Counted from the first letter of the stretch, positions 32,716 through 42,247 are shown. The stretch: 64,000 nt of DNA from Nocardioides potassii (GCF_021648885.1 NZ_JAKJHZ010000005.1:434001-498000); one strand, 5' to 3'. Notes: generated by a model from the sequence alone, not told the origin. A program made the numbers and translations.

Positions 32716-34194
32716 CTACAGCCCCGCCCAGCCCTTCGACCGTTCGACCGCGTCCGACCAGCGGGCGTACGACGCGTCGAGCGCCTCGCGGTCACCGCCG
32801 GGCTCGAAGCGCCGGTCGAGCGCCCACGTCTCGCGCAGGTCGTCGGTCGAGGACCACACGCCGGTGCCGAGACCGGCGAGGAACGCCGCGCCGAGGGCCG
32901 TGGTCTCGACGATCTCGGGCCGCTCGACCGCACGGCCGACGTGGTCGGCCTGCATCTGGCACAGCAGGTCGTTGGCCGACGCGCCACCGTCGACGCGCAG
33001 CGTCGTCTGACCTTGCCCCGGCAGCGTCTCGAGCACGTCGCGCACCTCGAAGGCGATCGCCTCGAGCGTCGCGCGCACGATGTGCGCGCGGGTGGTGCCA
33101 CGGGTGATCCCGATGATCATCCCGCGCGCGTGGGGGTCCCAGTGGGGCGCGCCCAGGCCGGTCAGCGCGGGCACGAACACCACGCCGTCGGTGTCCTCGA
33201 CCGTGGATGCGATTGCAGCCGTCTCGGCGGCGCTGCCGACGATCTGGAGGCCGTCGCGCAGCCACTGGACGGCCGACCCGGTGACGAAGATCGCGCCCTC
33301 GAGGGCGTACGTCATCTCGCCGCTGGGGGAGCGCCATGCTGCGGTGGAGAGCAGTCCGGCGTCGCTGCGGACCACCGAGGAGCCGGTGTTGGTGAGGATG
33401 AACGAGCCGGTGCCGTAGGTGCACTTGGACTCGCCCTCGTCGAAGCAGGTCTGCCCGAAGAGCGCGGACTGCTGGTCGCCGGCGATGCCGGCGATCGGCA
33501 GCGACAGGCCGAGGAAGACCTTGGGGTCGGTGGGCGCGACCTCCCCCCAGTTGGGCACCAGCTCGGGGAGGGCGTCGCGCGGCACGCCGAGGAGCCCGCA
33601 CAGCTCGTCGGACCAGTCGCCCGACTCGAGGTCGAGGAGCAGGGTGCGGCAGGCGTTGGAGACGTCGGTGACGTGCCAGGTGCCGCGCGTCATCCGGGCG
33701 ATCAGGTAGGAGTCGACGGTGCCGACGGCGTACCGGCCCGACTCGACCAGCGCCCACGTGTGCGGCTCGTTCTCGGCGAGCCACATGAGCTTCGTGCCGG
33801 AGAAGTAAGGGTCGAGCCGCAGGCCGGTCAGCTCGGCGACGCGGTCCTCGTGGCCCTCGGAGCGCAGCCGGTCGCAGATGTCGGCGGTGCGCCGGTCCTG
33901 CCAGACGATCGCGCGTCGCGGCGAGCCGAGCGTCTCGCGGTCCCACAGCACGATGGTCTCGCGCTGGTTGGTGATGCCGACGGCGGTGAGCTCGGACTGG
34001 TCGACCTTGGTGAGCACCTCGCGGGTCGCCTCGAGCGTCGCCTGCCAGATCTCCTCGGCGGAGTGCTCGACCCAGCCGGGCCGCGGGAAGTGCTGGCGGA
34101 ACTCCTGGTAGCCGGTGGCCTGGATCCTGCCGTCGGGGGTGACGACGACGGCGGTGACGCCGGTGGTCCCGGCGTCGATCGCGAGGATGCTCAT
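32716..34194 (-). CDS. glpK: Glycerol kinase
   Basis: This 492-residue FGGY kinase is full length. The ATP-binding start reads LAIDAGTTGVTAVVV, followed by the substrate loop NQRETIVLWDRETL and the FGGY signature GIAGDQQSALFGQ, with the catalytic base in this region (GDQQ). A C-terminal DGGASANDLLCQMQADH follows. It converts glycerol and ATP to glycerol-3-phosphate, in the same lipid precursor route as the PlsC-type acyltransferase at 27240. It overlaps the DUF1028 gene upstream by 4 bases. The usual glpF facilitator is not next to it. Confidence 0.95.
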   Translation of the reverse strand: MSILAIDAGTTGVTAVVVTPDGRIQATGYQEFRQHFPRPGWVEHSAEEIWQATLEATREVLTKVDQSELTAVGITNQRETIVLWDRETLGSPRRAIVWQDRRTADICDRLRSEGHEDRVAELTGLRLDPYFSGTKLMWLAENEPHTWALVESGRYAVGTVDSYLIARMTRGTWHVTDVSNACRTLLLDLESGDWSDELCGLLGVPRDALPELVPNWGEVAPTDPKVFLGLSLPIAGIAGDQQSALFGQTCFDEGESKCTYGTGSFILTNTGSSVVRSDAGLLSTAAWRSPSGEMTYALEGAIFVTGSAVQWLRDGLQIVGSAAETAAIASTVEDTDGVVFVPALTGLGAPHWDPHARGMIIGITRGTTRAHIVRATLEAIAFEVRDVLETLPGQGQTTLRVDGGASANDLLCQMQADHVGRAVERPEIVETTALGAAFLAGLGTGVWSSTDDLRETWALDRRFEPGGDREALDASYARWSDAVERSKGWAGL

Positions 34195-35033
34195 GACACG
34201 TCCTCACCTCGGATGATCGACAGGATGCGGCGGTCGATCCAGTCCGGCCGGGCACCTGGCCCGACGCGCATCTCGTAGTTCTCCGAGCCGACCCACATGT
34301 GGAAGCTGTCCTTGCCGTCGGCCTTCGCCAGTGCCTCGAGCTCCATCATCAGGGTGTCGTCGACCGGCACCTTCTCCTCGTCGGTGGAGGCGGTCAGGTA
34401 GAGCTCGTTGAGGTCGACGAGGCGCGCGAGCTCGGTGACCGGGTCGACGTGGTCGTCGACGCGCAGGTCGACCGCGACGTCGTCGTGACCGCCGTACCCC
34501 GCGCCGTCGCGCACGACGAGGACGGCGGCCGACTGGCGTCCCCGGCTGTCGCCTCCGGCGGCGTCGCCGGCCGCGAGGGCGGCGAGCAGGCGTCGTTCGA
34601 GGGAGAGGTCCGGTGCGCCCTGCCACGCCAGCTCCATCGCCTCGACCACCTCGGGTCCGGTGAGGATGTTGCCCTGGATCGCGTAGCCGCCACGCTCGCC
34701 GCTGCGCCCGGTCGTCCCGCCGGCCCACGCGAAGCACTCCGAGCCGGTGTACGTCGCCGCGTTGCCGTCCGAGTCGACGATCCCGGCCTGCCGGTGCTCG
34801 CGGCCGTCGTCGTCCTCAACGAGCCGGTCGAGGGCCACCTGGGCCGTGGCGCCGTCATCGAGGTGCGCCAGGCCGAGGTACTTGTAGGCGATGTTGGCGT
34901 CGGCCTGGGTGGCGATCGCGCCGACCCCTGCTGCCGCGGCGGGCACCGCGGACCCCACCGCCAGGAACTTGGAGGCGACGGCGACGCCCCACGACTCGCC
35001 GTCGTCGGACCGGGCCACGATCGAGAACGTCAT
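34191..35033 (-). CDS. DUF1028-family putative Ntn-type hydrolase
   Basis: The 280-residue protein is a DUF1028 member: MTFSIVARSDDGESWGVAVASKFLAVGSAVPAA with the conserved TFSIVA opening, TQADANIAYKYLGL, and GYAIQGNILTGPEVVEAM. DUF1028 proteins resemble Ntn hydrolases such as gamma-glutamyl transferase-like folds, and many are predicted to process amides or peptidoglycan fragments. The C-terminal third (about 210-280) is an extension that begins after LVDLNELYL, and its function is unclear. It is coupled to glpK downstream. Confidence 0.88.
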   Translation of the reverse strand: MTFSIVARSDDGESWGVAVASKFLAVGSAVPAAAAGVGAIATQADANIAYKYLGLAHLDDGATAQVALDRLVEDDDGREHRQAGIVDSDGNAATYTGSECFAWAGGTTGRSGERGGYAIQGNILTGPEVVEAMELAWQGAPDLSLERRLLAALAAGDAAGGDSRGRQSAAVLVVRDGAGYGGHDDVAVDLRVDDHVDPVTELARLVDLNELYLTASTDEEKVPVDDTLMMELEALAKADGKDSFHMWVGSENYEMRVGPGARPDWIDRRILSIIRGEDVS

Positions 35034-35086
35034 GTGCCGAACATATCGGGGCGCGCGCCGTCGGACCGGCCACCTAGGGTGGCCCG

Positions 35087-36331
35087 GTGCTCACACGTCT
35101 CGGGTTCCCCAGCGTCGGGGAGCACCGACGCTTCGTCGCGGCGATCGTCGCCGACACCGTCGGCAGCGGGCTGTTCATGCCGATCACGCTGCTCTACTTC
35201 CTGGCGATGACGGACCTGTCGCTGGTGCAGATCGGCTCCGCGCTCTCGATCTCGGCGCTGCTGAGCCTGCCCGCGTCCTTCGTCATCGGCTCGATGGTCG
35301 ACCGGTTCGGCCCGCGCCGGATGATGCTGGCGGGCAACCTCGTCCAGGCCGCGGGCATGGCGGCCTACATCTGGGCCGACTCGCTCCTGGCGGTGGCGCT
35401 GTGGACGGCGCTGCTCAACCTCGGCCGTCAGTCGTTCTGGGGGTCCTTCGGCAACGTCGTCACGGCGATCTCCGCGCCGGGGGAGCGGGAGGTGTGGTTC
35501 GGCTTCCTGCAGGCGGTGCGCAACCTCGGCTTCTCCGTCGGTGGGGTGCTGGCCGGGATCGCCCTCCAGGTCGGCACCGACACGGCCTACCTGTCGGTGG
35601 TCGTCGTCAACGCCGCCACCTTCGTGCTGGCCTTCGTCCTGCTGCTCGACGTCCCGGACCACCGGGTGGCCCACGACGAGGACGCCCCGGTCGAGGGGTG
35701 GGGCGTCGTGCTGCGCGACCGTGCCTACCTGCGACTGGTGGCGGGGCAGTTCGGCTTCGTCGTCGGGATGATGGTGCTCAACTTCGCGCTCCCGGTCTAC
35801 GTCGCCGAGACCATCGACCTGCCGGGCTGGGTCGTGGGCGCCATCTTCACCCTCAACACGGCTCTTGTCGGCCTCGGACAGGGACTCGTCGTACGCCGGA
35901 TGACGGGGCAGGTGCGCGGCCGGATGATGGGCCTGGCCCAGCTGGTCTTCGCCGCCGGCTACCTGCTGTTCGTCGTCGCCGGCTTCCTGCCCGTGGGGGT
36001 CGCCGTGGTGGTGATGCTCGCGGGAGCGGCCATCTACACCGGCGGCGAGCTCGTCGGCGGCCCGGTCTTCAGCGCGACCGCCGCGGAGGCAGCGCCCGAC
36101 CACCTGCGCGGTCGCTACCTCGGACTGTTCCAGCTGAGCTGGGGGATCGGGGCTGCCGTGACGCCGCTCGGGTTCACCTGGCTGCTCGCCCACGGACAGA
36201 CCACGCTGTGGTGGGTGCTCACCGTCGTCGCCCTCGCCACGGCGGCGTACCTCCAGACGCTGCCGCGTGTCCTGCCCGCGGCCGCGCTGCGCGTCACCGA
36301 TCGCGCGGAGCCGGCCACCGCGACCGACTGA
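35087..36331 (+). CDS. MFS transporter, drug-efflux type
   Basis: This 414-residue membrane protein has 12 predicted helices in two halves. Typical MFS features are the first helix (AIVADTVGSGLFMPITLLYF), loop 2-3 motif A (FVIGSMVDRFGPRRMM) and the middle loop with Asp/Glu-rich charge (DHRVAHDEDAPVEGW). The start is GTG at 35087, with the DUF1028 gene divergent upstream. It is probably an exporter of small molecules. The substrate is not evident. It ends 6 bases from the convergent phosphofructokinase gene. Confidence 0.9.
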   Translation: MLTRLGFPSVGEHRRFVAAIVADTVGSGLFMPITLLYFLAMTDLSLVQIGSALSISALLSLPASFVIGSMVDRFGPRRMMLAGNLVQAAGMAAYIWADSLLAVALWTALLNLGRQSFWGSFGNVVTAISAPGEREVWFGFLQAVRNLGFSVGGVLAGIALQVGTDTAYLSVVVVNAATFVLAFVLLLDVPDHRVAHDEDAPVEGWGVVLRDRAYLRLVAGQFGFVVGMMVLNFALPVYVAETIDLPGWVVGAIFTLNTALVGLGQGLVVRRMTGQVRGRMMGLAQLVFAAGYLLFVVAGFLPVGVAVVVMLAGAAIYTGGELVGGPVFSATAAEAAPDHLRGRYLGLFQLSWGIGAAVTPLGFTWLLAHGQTTLWWVLTVVALATAAYLQTLPRVLPAAALRVTDRAEPATATD

Positions 36332-36337
36332 TCCGCG

Positions 36338-37534
36338 TCAGGCCTGGCCGGTCCAGCGCTGGAGCTCGGCGAACCACTCCTGGTCAGGGTCGAACGGCTT
36401 GTGCCCGGCGATGCGCTCGAACTCGATGGCGCGCAGCTCGTCGCCGCGGTCCTCGTCGTGGCCGATCACCCCGGGCGTGCCCTCCATCGCGGACGACACC
36501 GCGAGCGTCGCCATCTCGCGGATCAGCGCGAGGTCGGTGTCGTTGGCGGGGGCGGAGCGCGAGAAGTAGCCCGACTTCTGCACCATCTGCTTCTCCGCGC
36601 CGATCTCGCGGGAGAACCGGTCGGCGAAGTAGCGGCCCGGGTTGATCGTGTCGATCTTGACGTGGCCGAAGGGGTCGCGCCCGACGGTCTCGCCGGCCGC
36701 CTCGAGGTCGGCGACGATGTCGTCGATGCCGGCGCCCTCGGCGAGGAAGATGTTGACGCAGCCGATCTCGTCCATCACGGCACGGAGCCGCTTCGCCTCG
36801 GCGGCGAGGTCGATCGCCCGCTCGGGCACGTAGACGGCGTGGACGGCCCACTTGCGGCCGTCGAGCCCGATGCCCGGCAGCCACTCCTGCTCGGCGTGCC
36901 AGGCCATGTAGTCGCGAGCCGCTGCTGCGGTGAGCCAGCCGCTGGCGCGCCCCATCACCTCGTGCACGATCAGCATCCGCGGGTTGGAGCCGTGCTCGGC
37001 GAGCACGTTCTGCGCGAACCGTGAGGCCTGCTGGGCGGCGGTCTGGGCACCGAGGCTCTGCCGGATCGGCACGATGTCGTTGTCGATGGTCTTCGGCAGA
37101 CCGACGACGGTGAGCTCCGACCCCTGCGTGCGGAGGTACGCCGCCAGGTCGGCCGCCGCGGTGTTCGTGTCGTCGCCGCCGATGGTGTGCAGCACGTCGA
37201 CGCCGTCGGCCTGCAGGCGTGCGGCCGCGACCTCCAGGGCCGTCTCGCCCTCGCCGATCAGGCCGCGGCGGCGGCAGTCGTCGTCGTTGGTGAGCTTGAC
37301 GCGGCTGTTGCCGATCGGGCTGCCGCCGTAGCGGTGCAGCAGCGACGCGCCCGCGCGCTCGTCGGGGCCGATCACCACGCTGTTGCCGGTGAGCAGGCCG
37401 TGGTAGCCGTGCTTGTAGGCGATCAGCTCGATGGACGGGTCGGTGGCGTCGTAGGTCTCGATGAGGGCACCTACGGCGGAGGACAGGCACGGGGCGTAGC
37501 CACCGGCCGTGAGGAGCGCAACGCGGGTCGGCAT
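36338..37534 (-). CDS. pfp: Pyrophosphate-type 6-phosphofructokinase
   Basis: The 398-residue enzyme begins with RVALLTAGGYAPCLSSAVGAL. The key motif is GGDDTN near residue 120: PPi-using enzymes have Asp where ATP-using ones have Gly (GGDGS). The PKTIDNDI motif and VHEVMGRASGWLT follow. This points to phosphorylation of fructose-6-phosphate with pyrophosphate as donor, a reversible step of glycolysis common in actinomycetes. It is convergent with the MFS gene. Confidence 0.9.
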   Translation of the reverse strand: MPTRVALLTAGGYAPCLSSAVGALIETYDATDPSIELIAYKHGYHGLLTGNSVVIGPDERAGASLLHRYGGSPIGNSRVKLTNDDDCRRRGLIGEGETALEVAAARLQADGVDVLHTIGGDDTNTAAADLAAYLRTQGSELTVVGLPKTIDNDIVPIRQSLGAQTAAQQASRFAQNVLAEHGSNPRMLIVHEVMGRASGWLTAAAARDYMAWHAEQEWLPGIGLDGRKWAVHAVYVPERAIDLAAEAKRLRAVMDEIGCVNIFLAEGAGIDDIVADLEAAGETVGRDPFGHVKIDTINPGRYFADRFSREIGAEKQMVQKSGYFSRSAPANDTDLALIREMATLAVSSAMEGTPGVIGHDEDRGDELRAIEFERIAGHKPFDPDQEWFAELQRWTGQA

Positions 37535-37570
37535 GGGCAGCAGGGTAGTTGGAACGATCTAAGGCCGGAA

Positions 37571-37589
37571 GTCCGCCCGACGGGCGGAC
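37571..37589. promoter_or_regulatory. Perfect 19-bp palindrome between divergent genes
   Basis: GTCCGCCCG, one central A, then CGGGCGGAC make an exact inverted repeat with 9-bp arms. It lies 37 bases upstream of pfp (minus strand) and 115 bases upstream of the permease. It could be an operator for a dimeric repressor that controls either gene, or a leader hairpin in the pfp mRNA. Confidence 0.4.
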
Positions 37590-37703
37590 AGTGACCCCTC
37601 GTCGACGGCGACGTTGTAGGGGTGAGGCGGTGGTTGCCAGCCCCGTCGCACGAAGACATTGTGGAGGAAGCCGTGCGGCGCACGGCCCGACGAGGGGAGT
37701 CCG

Positions 37704-39149
37704 ATGAGCACGACCGAAGCCACCCAGCCCGACGTGAACGGACCGGAGGACGCGGACCTCAAGCGCGTCCTCGGACCCAAGCTGCTGCTGCTCTTCATCG
37801 TCGGCGACATCCTCGGCGCCGGCGTGTACGCCGTCACCGGCAAGCTGGCCGGCCAGGTGGGCGGGATCGCCTGGCTGCCGTTCCTCGTGGCCTTCGCGGT
37901 CGCGACGGTGACCGCGTTCTCCTACCTCGAGCTGGTCACCAAGTACCCGCAGGCCGCCGGTGCCGCGCTCTACACGCACAAGGCGTTCGGCATCCACTTC
38001 GTCACGTTCCTCGTCGCCTTCACCGTGGTCTGCTCCGGCATCACGAGCGCGTCCACCTCGTCGAACCTGCTGGCGGCCAACCTGCTCATCGGCTTCGGCA
38101 ACGACGACCCGAGCAGCAGCGCCACGCTCATCACCGCCTTGGCGTTCATGCTCGTGCTGGCAGCGATCAACCTGCGCGGCGTCGGCGAGAGCGTGAAGTT
38201 CAACGTGGTGCTCACGCTGGTCGAGATGAGCGCCCTGGCCATCGTGATCGGCATCGGCATCTGGGTGATCGGCAAGGGTGACGGCGACCTCGGCCGGATC
38301 ACGGTCTTCGAGAACCCCGACGACAAGGGCCTGTTCATGGCCGTCACGATCGCCACCGCGATCGCCTTCTTCTCGATGGTCGGCTTCGAGGACTCGGTCA
38401 ACATGGTCGAGGAGACCAAGGACCCCCTCAAGATCTTCCCCCGCACCATGCTCACCGGCCTGGGCATCGCGGTGGTCATCTACATGCTCGTCGCGATCTC
38501 GGTGGTCGCGGTCATCCCGCCCGGCCAGATCGCCGAGCCCACCAACGCCGAGGCCGGGATCCTCCTCGACGTCGTGAAGACGGGTGCGCCGGACCTGCCG
38601 ATCGACAAGCTGTTCCCGTTCCTGACGGTCTTCGCCGTCGCCAACACCGCGCTGATCAACATGCTGATGGCCAGTCGCCTGATCTACGGCATGGCGCAGC
38701 AGGACGTGCTCCCGCGCTCGCTCGGCAAGGTCCTGCCGGGGCGTCGCTCGCCGTGGACCGCGATCCTCTTCACGACCCTGCTCGCGCTGGCGCTGATCAC
38801 TGTCGTCACTGTCGACGCCGAGAACTCCGTGGTGGCCGCCTTGTCCGGCACGACCGCACTGCTGCTCCTTGCGGTGTTCACGATCGTCAACGTCGCCTGC
38901 CTGATCCTGCGGCGCGACCCGACCCCGGAGGGCGCCTTCCGGGCGCCGTCGTTCCTGCCGGTGGTCGGCGCGGTCTGCTGCGCCTACCTGCTCGGACCCT
39001 GGGCGCGGCTCGAGGCCGACATGATCCAGTACAAGATCGCCGGGGGCCTGCTGGCCGTCGGGGTCGTGCTGTGGGCGATCACGTGGGCCACCAACCGGGG
39101 TGTGCGCGCGAAGAAGACCGGCTTCCGCGACATCGACCGCCTCGAGTAG
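37704..39149 (+). CDS. APC-family amino-acid permease
   Basis: The start is set at ATG 37704, which has GAGGGGAG just before it; the frame is open upstream, but that part is not family-like. The 481-residue transporter has about 12 helices, with the APC family N-terminal motif LLLLFIVGDILGAGVYAVTGKL and the internal GFEDSVNMVEETKDPLKIFP. These features suggest a cationic or neutral amino-acid permease. The C-terminus is short and basic. Substrate is not determined. Confidence 0.92.
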   Translation: MSTTEATQPDVNGPEDADLKRVLGPKLLLLFIVGDILGAGVYAVTGKLAGQVGGIAWLPFLVAFAVATVTAFSYLELVTKYPQAAGAALYTHKAFGIHFVTFLVAFTVVCSGITSASTSSNLLAANLLIGFGNDDPSSSATLITALAFMLVLAAINLRGVGESVKFNVVLTLVEMSALAIVIGIGIWVIGKGDGDLGRITVFENPDDKGLFMAVTIATAIAFFSMVGFEDSVNMVEETKDPLKIFPRTMLTGLGIAVVIYMLVAISVVAVIPPGQIAEPTNAEAGILLDVVKTGAPDLPIDKLFPFLTVFAVANTALINMLMASRLIYGMAQQDVLPRSLGKVLPGRRSPWTAILFTTLLALALITVVTVDAENSVVAALSGTTALLLLAVFTIVNVACLILRRDPTPEGAFRAPSFLPVVGAVCCAYLLGPWARLEADMIQYKIAGGLLAVGVVLWAITWATNRGVRAKKTGFRDIDRLE

Positions 39150-39209
39150 CCCGACCGGGACGGCGGGTTCCGGCCCGCTGTGGCGGGTCCGCCGTCTACG
39201 GTTGGCCGA

Positions 39210-40568
39210 GTGACTCGTCGACCTCTCGGACTCGCGGCGGCCGTCCTCGTGGCGTCCGCCCTCGGGTGCACCTCGGTGGCACCGCCGTCACCGTCGGCGA
39301 GCGCCACTCCCACCGGGGAGCACTCCGCGACGACCACGCCGACCCCCGACGGCGGGCCGGAGGGACGCCTGCCGAAGGGCGGCCCCCGTGACCGCCCGGC
39401 CGTGCCCGCCGCCCCCGAGCTCCGCGACGCCTACCACTTCGTCTCGGCCCCCGACTTCCTCAACCAGGACGTCGCCGACCTGACCGCCGACGGCCGCGAG
39501 GAGTACGTCGACCCGCGCACGGGAGCCGTCGCAAACTCCACCAACAAGGAGTACGACGCGGGCCTCCGGCACGTGCTGGACGAGATGGCGTCGTACGGCA
39601 CCCGCGACGTCCTGGTCGCCGGCGACCTCGTCGAGGGCCGCTGGGGACGCGACGACTCGGGCAGCGGCGTCTTCGGGCCCGTGCGCACCGAGAAGCAGCG
39701 CATGCGGGCCTGGCGCCGGGCTGCTGCCGTCTACTACCCGGCGTACCGCCAGCGCTTCGCCGACCACGGCCTCCGCACCTTCCCGGCCGTCGGCGACCAC
39801 GAGATCGGGGACGACCCGTGGAAGGCGCGGCGCGACCCGTGGATCGCGTTCAAGCGCAGCCACGTCCCGCAGTTCAAGCAGATCTTCGCCGACGAGATGC
39901 TGACCACGGCCAGCGGCCGCTCGCGGTTCTCGAAGCACCCGTCGAAGGGACCGGCACGGCGCACCGCGTACGCCGTGCGCCTCGACGCCGACGTGCTGCT
40001 GGTGACGCTCGACGTCTTCGAGCGCCGCGGGGGAGACGTGCACATGTCGGTCGACCCCGCCCAGCTGCGGTGGCTGGAGCGGGTGCTGCGCAAGGCCCGA
40101 AGGGACGAGGTGCCGTGGGTGATGGTGCAGGGCCACGTGCCGATGACCGGTGACGTCCGCGCCCGCAACTCCAGCCACCTCACCTACGAGAAGGGCGACC
40201 GCTCGGCGCTCTGGAAGGCGATGGTCGACGGTGGCGTCGACGTCTACCTCAGCGGCGAGGTCCACGACCAGACCGTCCACCAGGTCGACGGCATCCTTCA
40301 GGTGTCCCACGGCTCGCTGTTCTACCGCGGCGAGGCGTCGTACGTCGTCGGGCAGGCCACGGCCGACGAGCTGGTCCTGGAGAACCACCAGTTCCGCGGC
40401 GAGATCGGCTTCGAGGACCGGCTGTGGACCACCTCGCGGCAGGGTGCGCCCGGCCACATCAGCTACCCGGACCCGTCGCTCGTGACAGGCACGCTGGAGG
40501 CGCACCGGACCCGGTCGGGCGGGGTCAAGGTCGACGCCGCGGCCGGGGTGCTGAAGCCGCGACGCTGA
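39210..40568 (+). CDS. Lipoprotein metallophosphoesterase
   Basis: GTG at 39210 gives 452 residues. The signal peptide ends in a lipobox, LGC, at about Cys20. A Ser/Thr/Pro-rich linker follows. The calcineurin-like phosphoesterase domain has GDLVEGRW, VGDHEIGDD, WVMVQGHVPM and SGEVHDQTVHQV, which supply the metal-binding Asp, His and Asn residues. It is anchored outside the membrane, and probably hydrolyses phosphomonoesters or diesters in the envelope. The natural substrate is unknown. Confidence 0.85.
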   Translation: MTRRPLGLAAAVLVASALGCTSVAPPSPSASATPTGEHSATTTPTPDGGPEGRLPKGGPRDRPAVPAAPELRDAYHFVSAPDFLNQDVADLTADGREEYVDPRTGAVANSTNKEYDAGLRHVLDEMASYGTRDVLVAGDLVEGRWGRDDSGSGVFGPVRTEKQRMRAWRRAAAVYYPAYRQRFADHGLRTFPAVGDHEIGDDPWKARRDPWIAFKRSHVPQFKQIFADEMLTTASGRSRFSKHPSKGPARRTAYAVRLDADVLLVTLDVFERRGGDVHMSVDPAQLRWLERVLRKARRDEVPWVMVQGHVPMTGDVRARNSSHLTYEKGDRSALWKAMVDGGVDVYLSGEVHDQTVHQVDGILQVSHGSLFYRGEASYVVGQATADELVLENHQFRGEIGFEDRLWTTSRQGAPGHISYPDPSLVTGTLEAHRTRSGGVKVDAAAGVLKPRR

Positions 40569-40642
40569 TCGCGGTCGGCGCCCCGCGCCCACCGGACGGT
40601 CACGGTTCGGGGGAGCGCGCGCTGCCGCCGTACCCTTGGGGG

Positions 40643-41992
40643 GTGACTGCCATCCCCACCCTCGAGCAGCTGCACGCGCTCGGACCCCAGCAGCAGCCGA
40701 CGTACCCGGACTCCCGGGCCGTCGACGCCGCCGTCGCCCGCCTGCGGACGGTCCCGCCGCTGGTCTTCGCGGGTGAGTGCGACGACCTGACCGAGAAGAT
40801 CGCCGCGGTGACCCGCGGTGAGGCGTTCCTGCTTCAGGGCGGCGACTGCGCCGAGACCTTCGCCGGCGTGACCGCCGACAACGTCCGCAACAAGCTGCGG
40901 GTGCTGCTCCAGATGGCGGTCGTGCTGACCTACGCCGCCTCGGTGCCGGTCGTGAAGCTCGGCCGCCTCGCGGGCCAGTACGCCAAGCCGCGCAGCTCCG
41001 ACGAGGAGACCCGCGCCACCCCCGACGGGCCAGTGACCCTTCCCGCCTACCGCGGCGACGCGGTCAACGGCTACGACTTCACCCCCGAGGCGCGCGTGCC
41101 CGACCCGCAGCGCCTCGTCGACGTCTACAACTCCTCGGCCGCGACCCTCAACCTGGTCCGCGCGTTCGTCACCGGCGGCTACGCCGACCTGCGCCAGGTG
41201 CACACCTGGAACACCGACTTCGTGCAGAACTCGCCGTTCGGCCAGCGCTACGAGGCGATGGCCGACGAGATCGAGCGGGCGCTGACGTTCATGAAGGCGA
41301 TCGGCGCCGATCCCGACGAGTTCCACCGCGTTGACTTCCACTCCAGCCACGAGGCCCTGCTGCTGGAGTACGAGCAGGCGCTGACGCGCATCGACTCGCG
41401 CACCGACCAGCCCTACAACGTCTCCGCGCACTTCGTGTGGATCGGCGAGCGCACGCGTCAGCTCGAGGGCCCCCACGTCGAGCTGCTGTCGAAGATCAAG
41501 AACCCGATCGGCATCAAGCTCGGTCCCACGACCTCGCCCGACGACGCGCTGGCCTACGCCGCGCGGCTCAACCCGGACAACACCCCGGGACGGCTCACCT
41601 TCATCACCCGCTTCGGCGCAGGCAAGATCCGCGACGGCCTGCCCGCGCTGGTCGAGAAGGTCACCGCCGAGGGCCTCAACGTGGCGTGGGTCTGCGACCC
41701 GATGCACGGCAACACCTTCGAGGCGTCCTCGGGCTACAAGACCCGCCGCTTCGACGACGTGATCGACGAGGTCCAGGGCTTCTTCGACGTCCACCGCAGC
41801 CTCGGCACCTGGCCCGGCGGCGTCCACGTCGAGCTCACCGGCGACGACGTCACCGAGTGCGTCGGCGGCGGCGAGGAGATCGACGAGGTCGGGCTCGCCC
41901 ACCGCTATGAGTCCGTCTGCGACCCCCGCCTCAACCGGGTCCAGTCCCTCGAGCTCGCCTTCCTCGTGGCGGAGATGCTGCGCAAGGCCTGA
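40643..41992 (+). CDS. aroG: 3-deoxy-7-phosphoheptulonate synthase, class II
   Basis: This 449-residue protein is a plant-type class II DAHP synthase. Motifs include the metal and substrate-binding FLLQGGDCAETF, PVVKLGRLAGQYAKPRS, PYNVSAHFVWIGERTRQL, KNPIGIKLGPT and WVCDPMHGNTFEA. It condenses phosphoenolpyruvate with erythrose-4-phosphate, the entry to aromatic amino-acid synthesis. It matches Rv2178c in family and neighbourhood. GTG at 40643 is the start; the frame is open further upstream into the metallophosphoesterase, but with no coherent extension. Confidence 0.96.
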   Translation: MTAIPTLEQLHALGPQQQPTYPDSRAVDAAVARLRTVPPLVFAGECDDLTEKIAAVTRGEAFLLQGGDCAETFAGVTADNVRNKLRVLLQMAVVLTYAASVPVVKLGRLAGQYAKPRSSDEETRATPDGPVTLPAYRGDAVNGYDFTPEARVPDPQRLVDVYNSSAATLNLVRAFVTGGYADLRQVHTWNTDFVQNSPFGQRYEAMADEIERALTFMKAIGADPDEFHRVDFHSSHEALLLEYEQALTRIDSRTDQPYNVSAHFVWIGERTRQLEGPHVELLSKIKNPIGIKLGPTTSPDDALAYAARLNPDNTPGRLTFITRFGAGKIRDGLPALVEKVTAEGLNVAWVCDPMHGNTFEASSGYKTRRFDDVIDEVQGFFDVHRSLGTWPGGVHVELTGDDVTECVGGGEEIDEVGLAHRYESVCDPRLNRVQSLELAFLVAEMLRKA

Positions 41993-42026
41993 GGAAGCGG
42001 CCGCGAGCTTGCGAGAGGGCGCTTCC
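41993..42026 (+). terminator. Terminator of aroG
   Basis: GGAAGCG (41993-41999) pairs with CGCTTCC (42020-42026), starting right after the aroG stop, with a loop of 20 bases. There is no U-tail, as usual in this genome. Confidence 0.55.
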
Positions 42027-42064
42027 GAGCGGCTTGTACCTCCGCCCTGAACCGTCCGTCACGG

Positions 42065-42209
42065 CACGCCCGCTGGCGGTGGTCCACCCACATTCGGCGG
42101 GCCCGGAAGGTGGCTCCACCACCGCTGGCCCGCGCGCCGTCATTCGACACGCCCGCGGGCGGGTGGCGCACCCACATTCGGGAGGCCTGGAATGTGGCTC
42201 CACCACCGC
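42065..42209. repeat. Two tandem copies of a palindromic intergenic repeat
   Basis: Two units about 83-84 bases apart each start CACGCCCGC and end TGGCTCCACCACCGC. In each, ACCCACATTCGG is followed by GGAANGTGGCTCCACCACC, so each copy folds into an imperfect hairpin with arms of about 18 bases. In the second copy the centre is perfect: CCACATTC and GAATGTGG. The unit looks like a REP-type mobile palindrome. No gene is present in the 255-base gap 41993-42247 apart from this repeat and the aroG terminator. Confidence 0.6.
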
Positions 42210-42247
42210 CCGGGGAACGACCGGGACCCGCGTGATGGGATGAGCAC

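Noticed and set aside
32708..39216. GTGACTC sequences near 32708 and 39210
   Set aside because: They lack the final A and the paired half-site, and the second overlaps a start codon, so they are chance matches.
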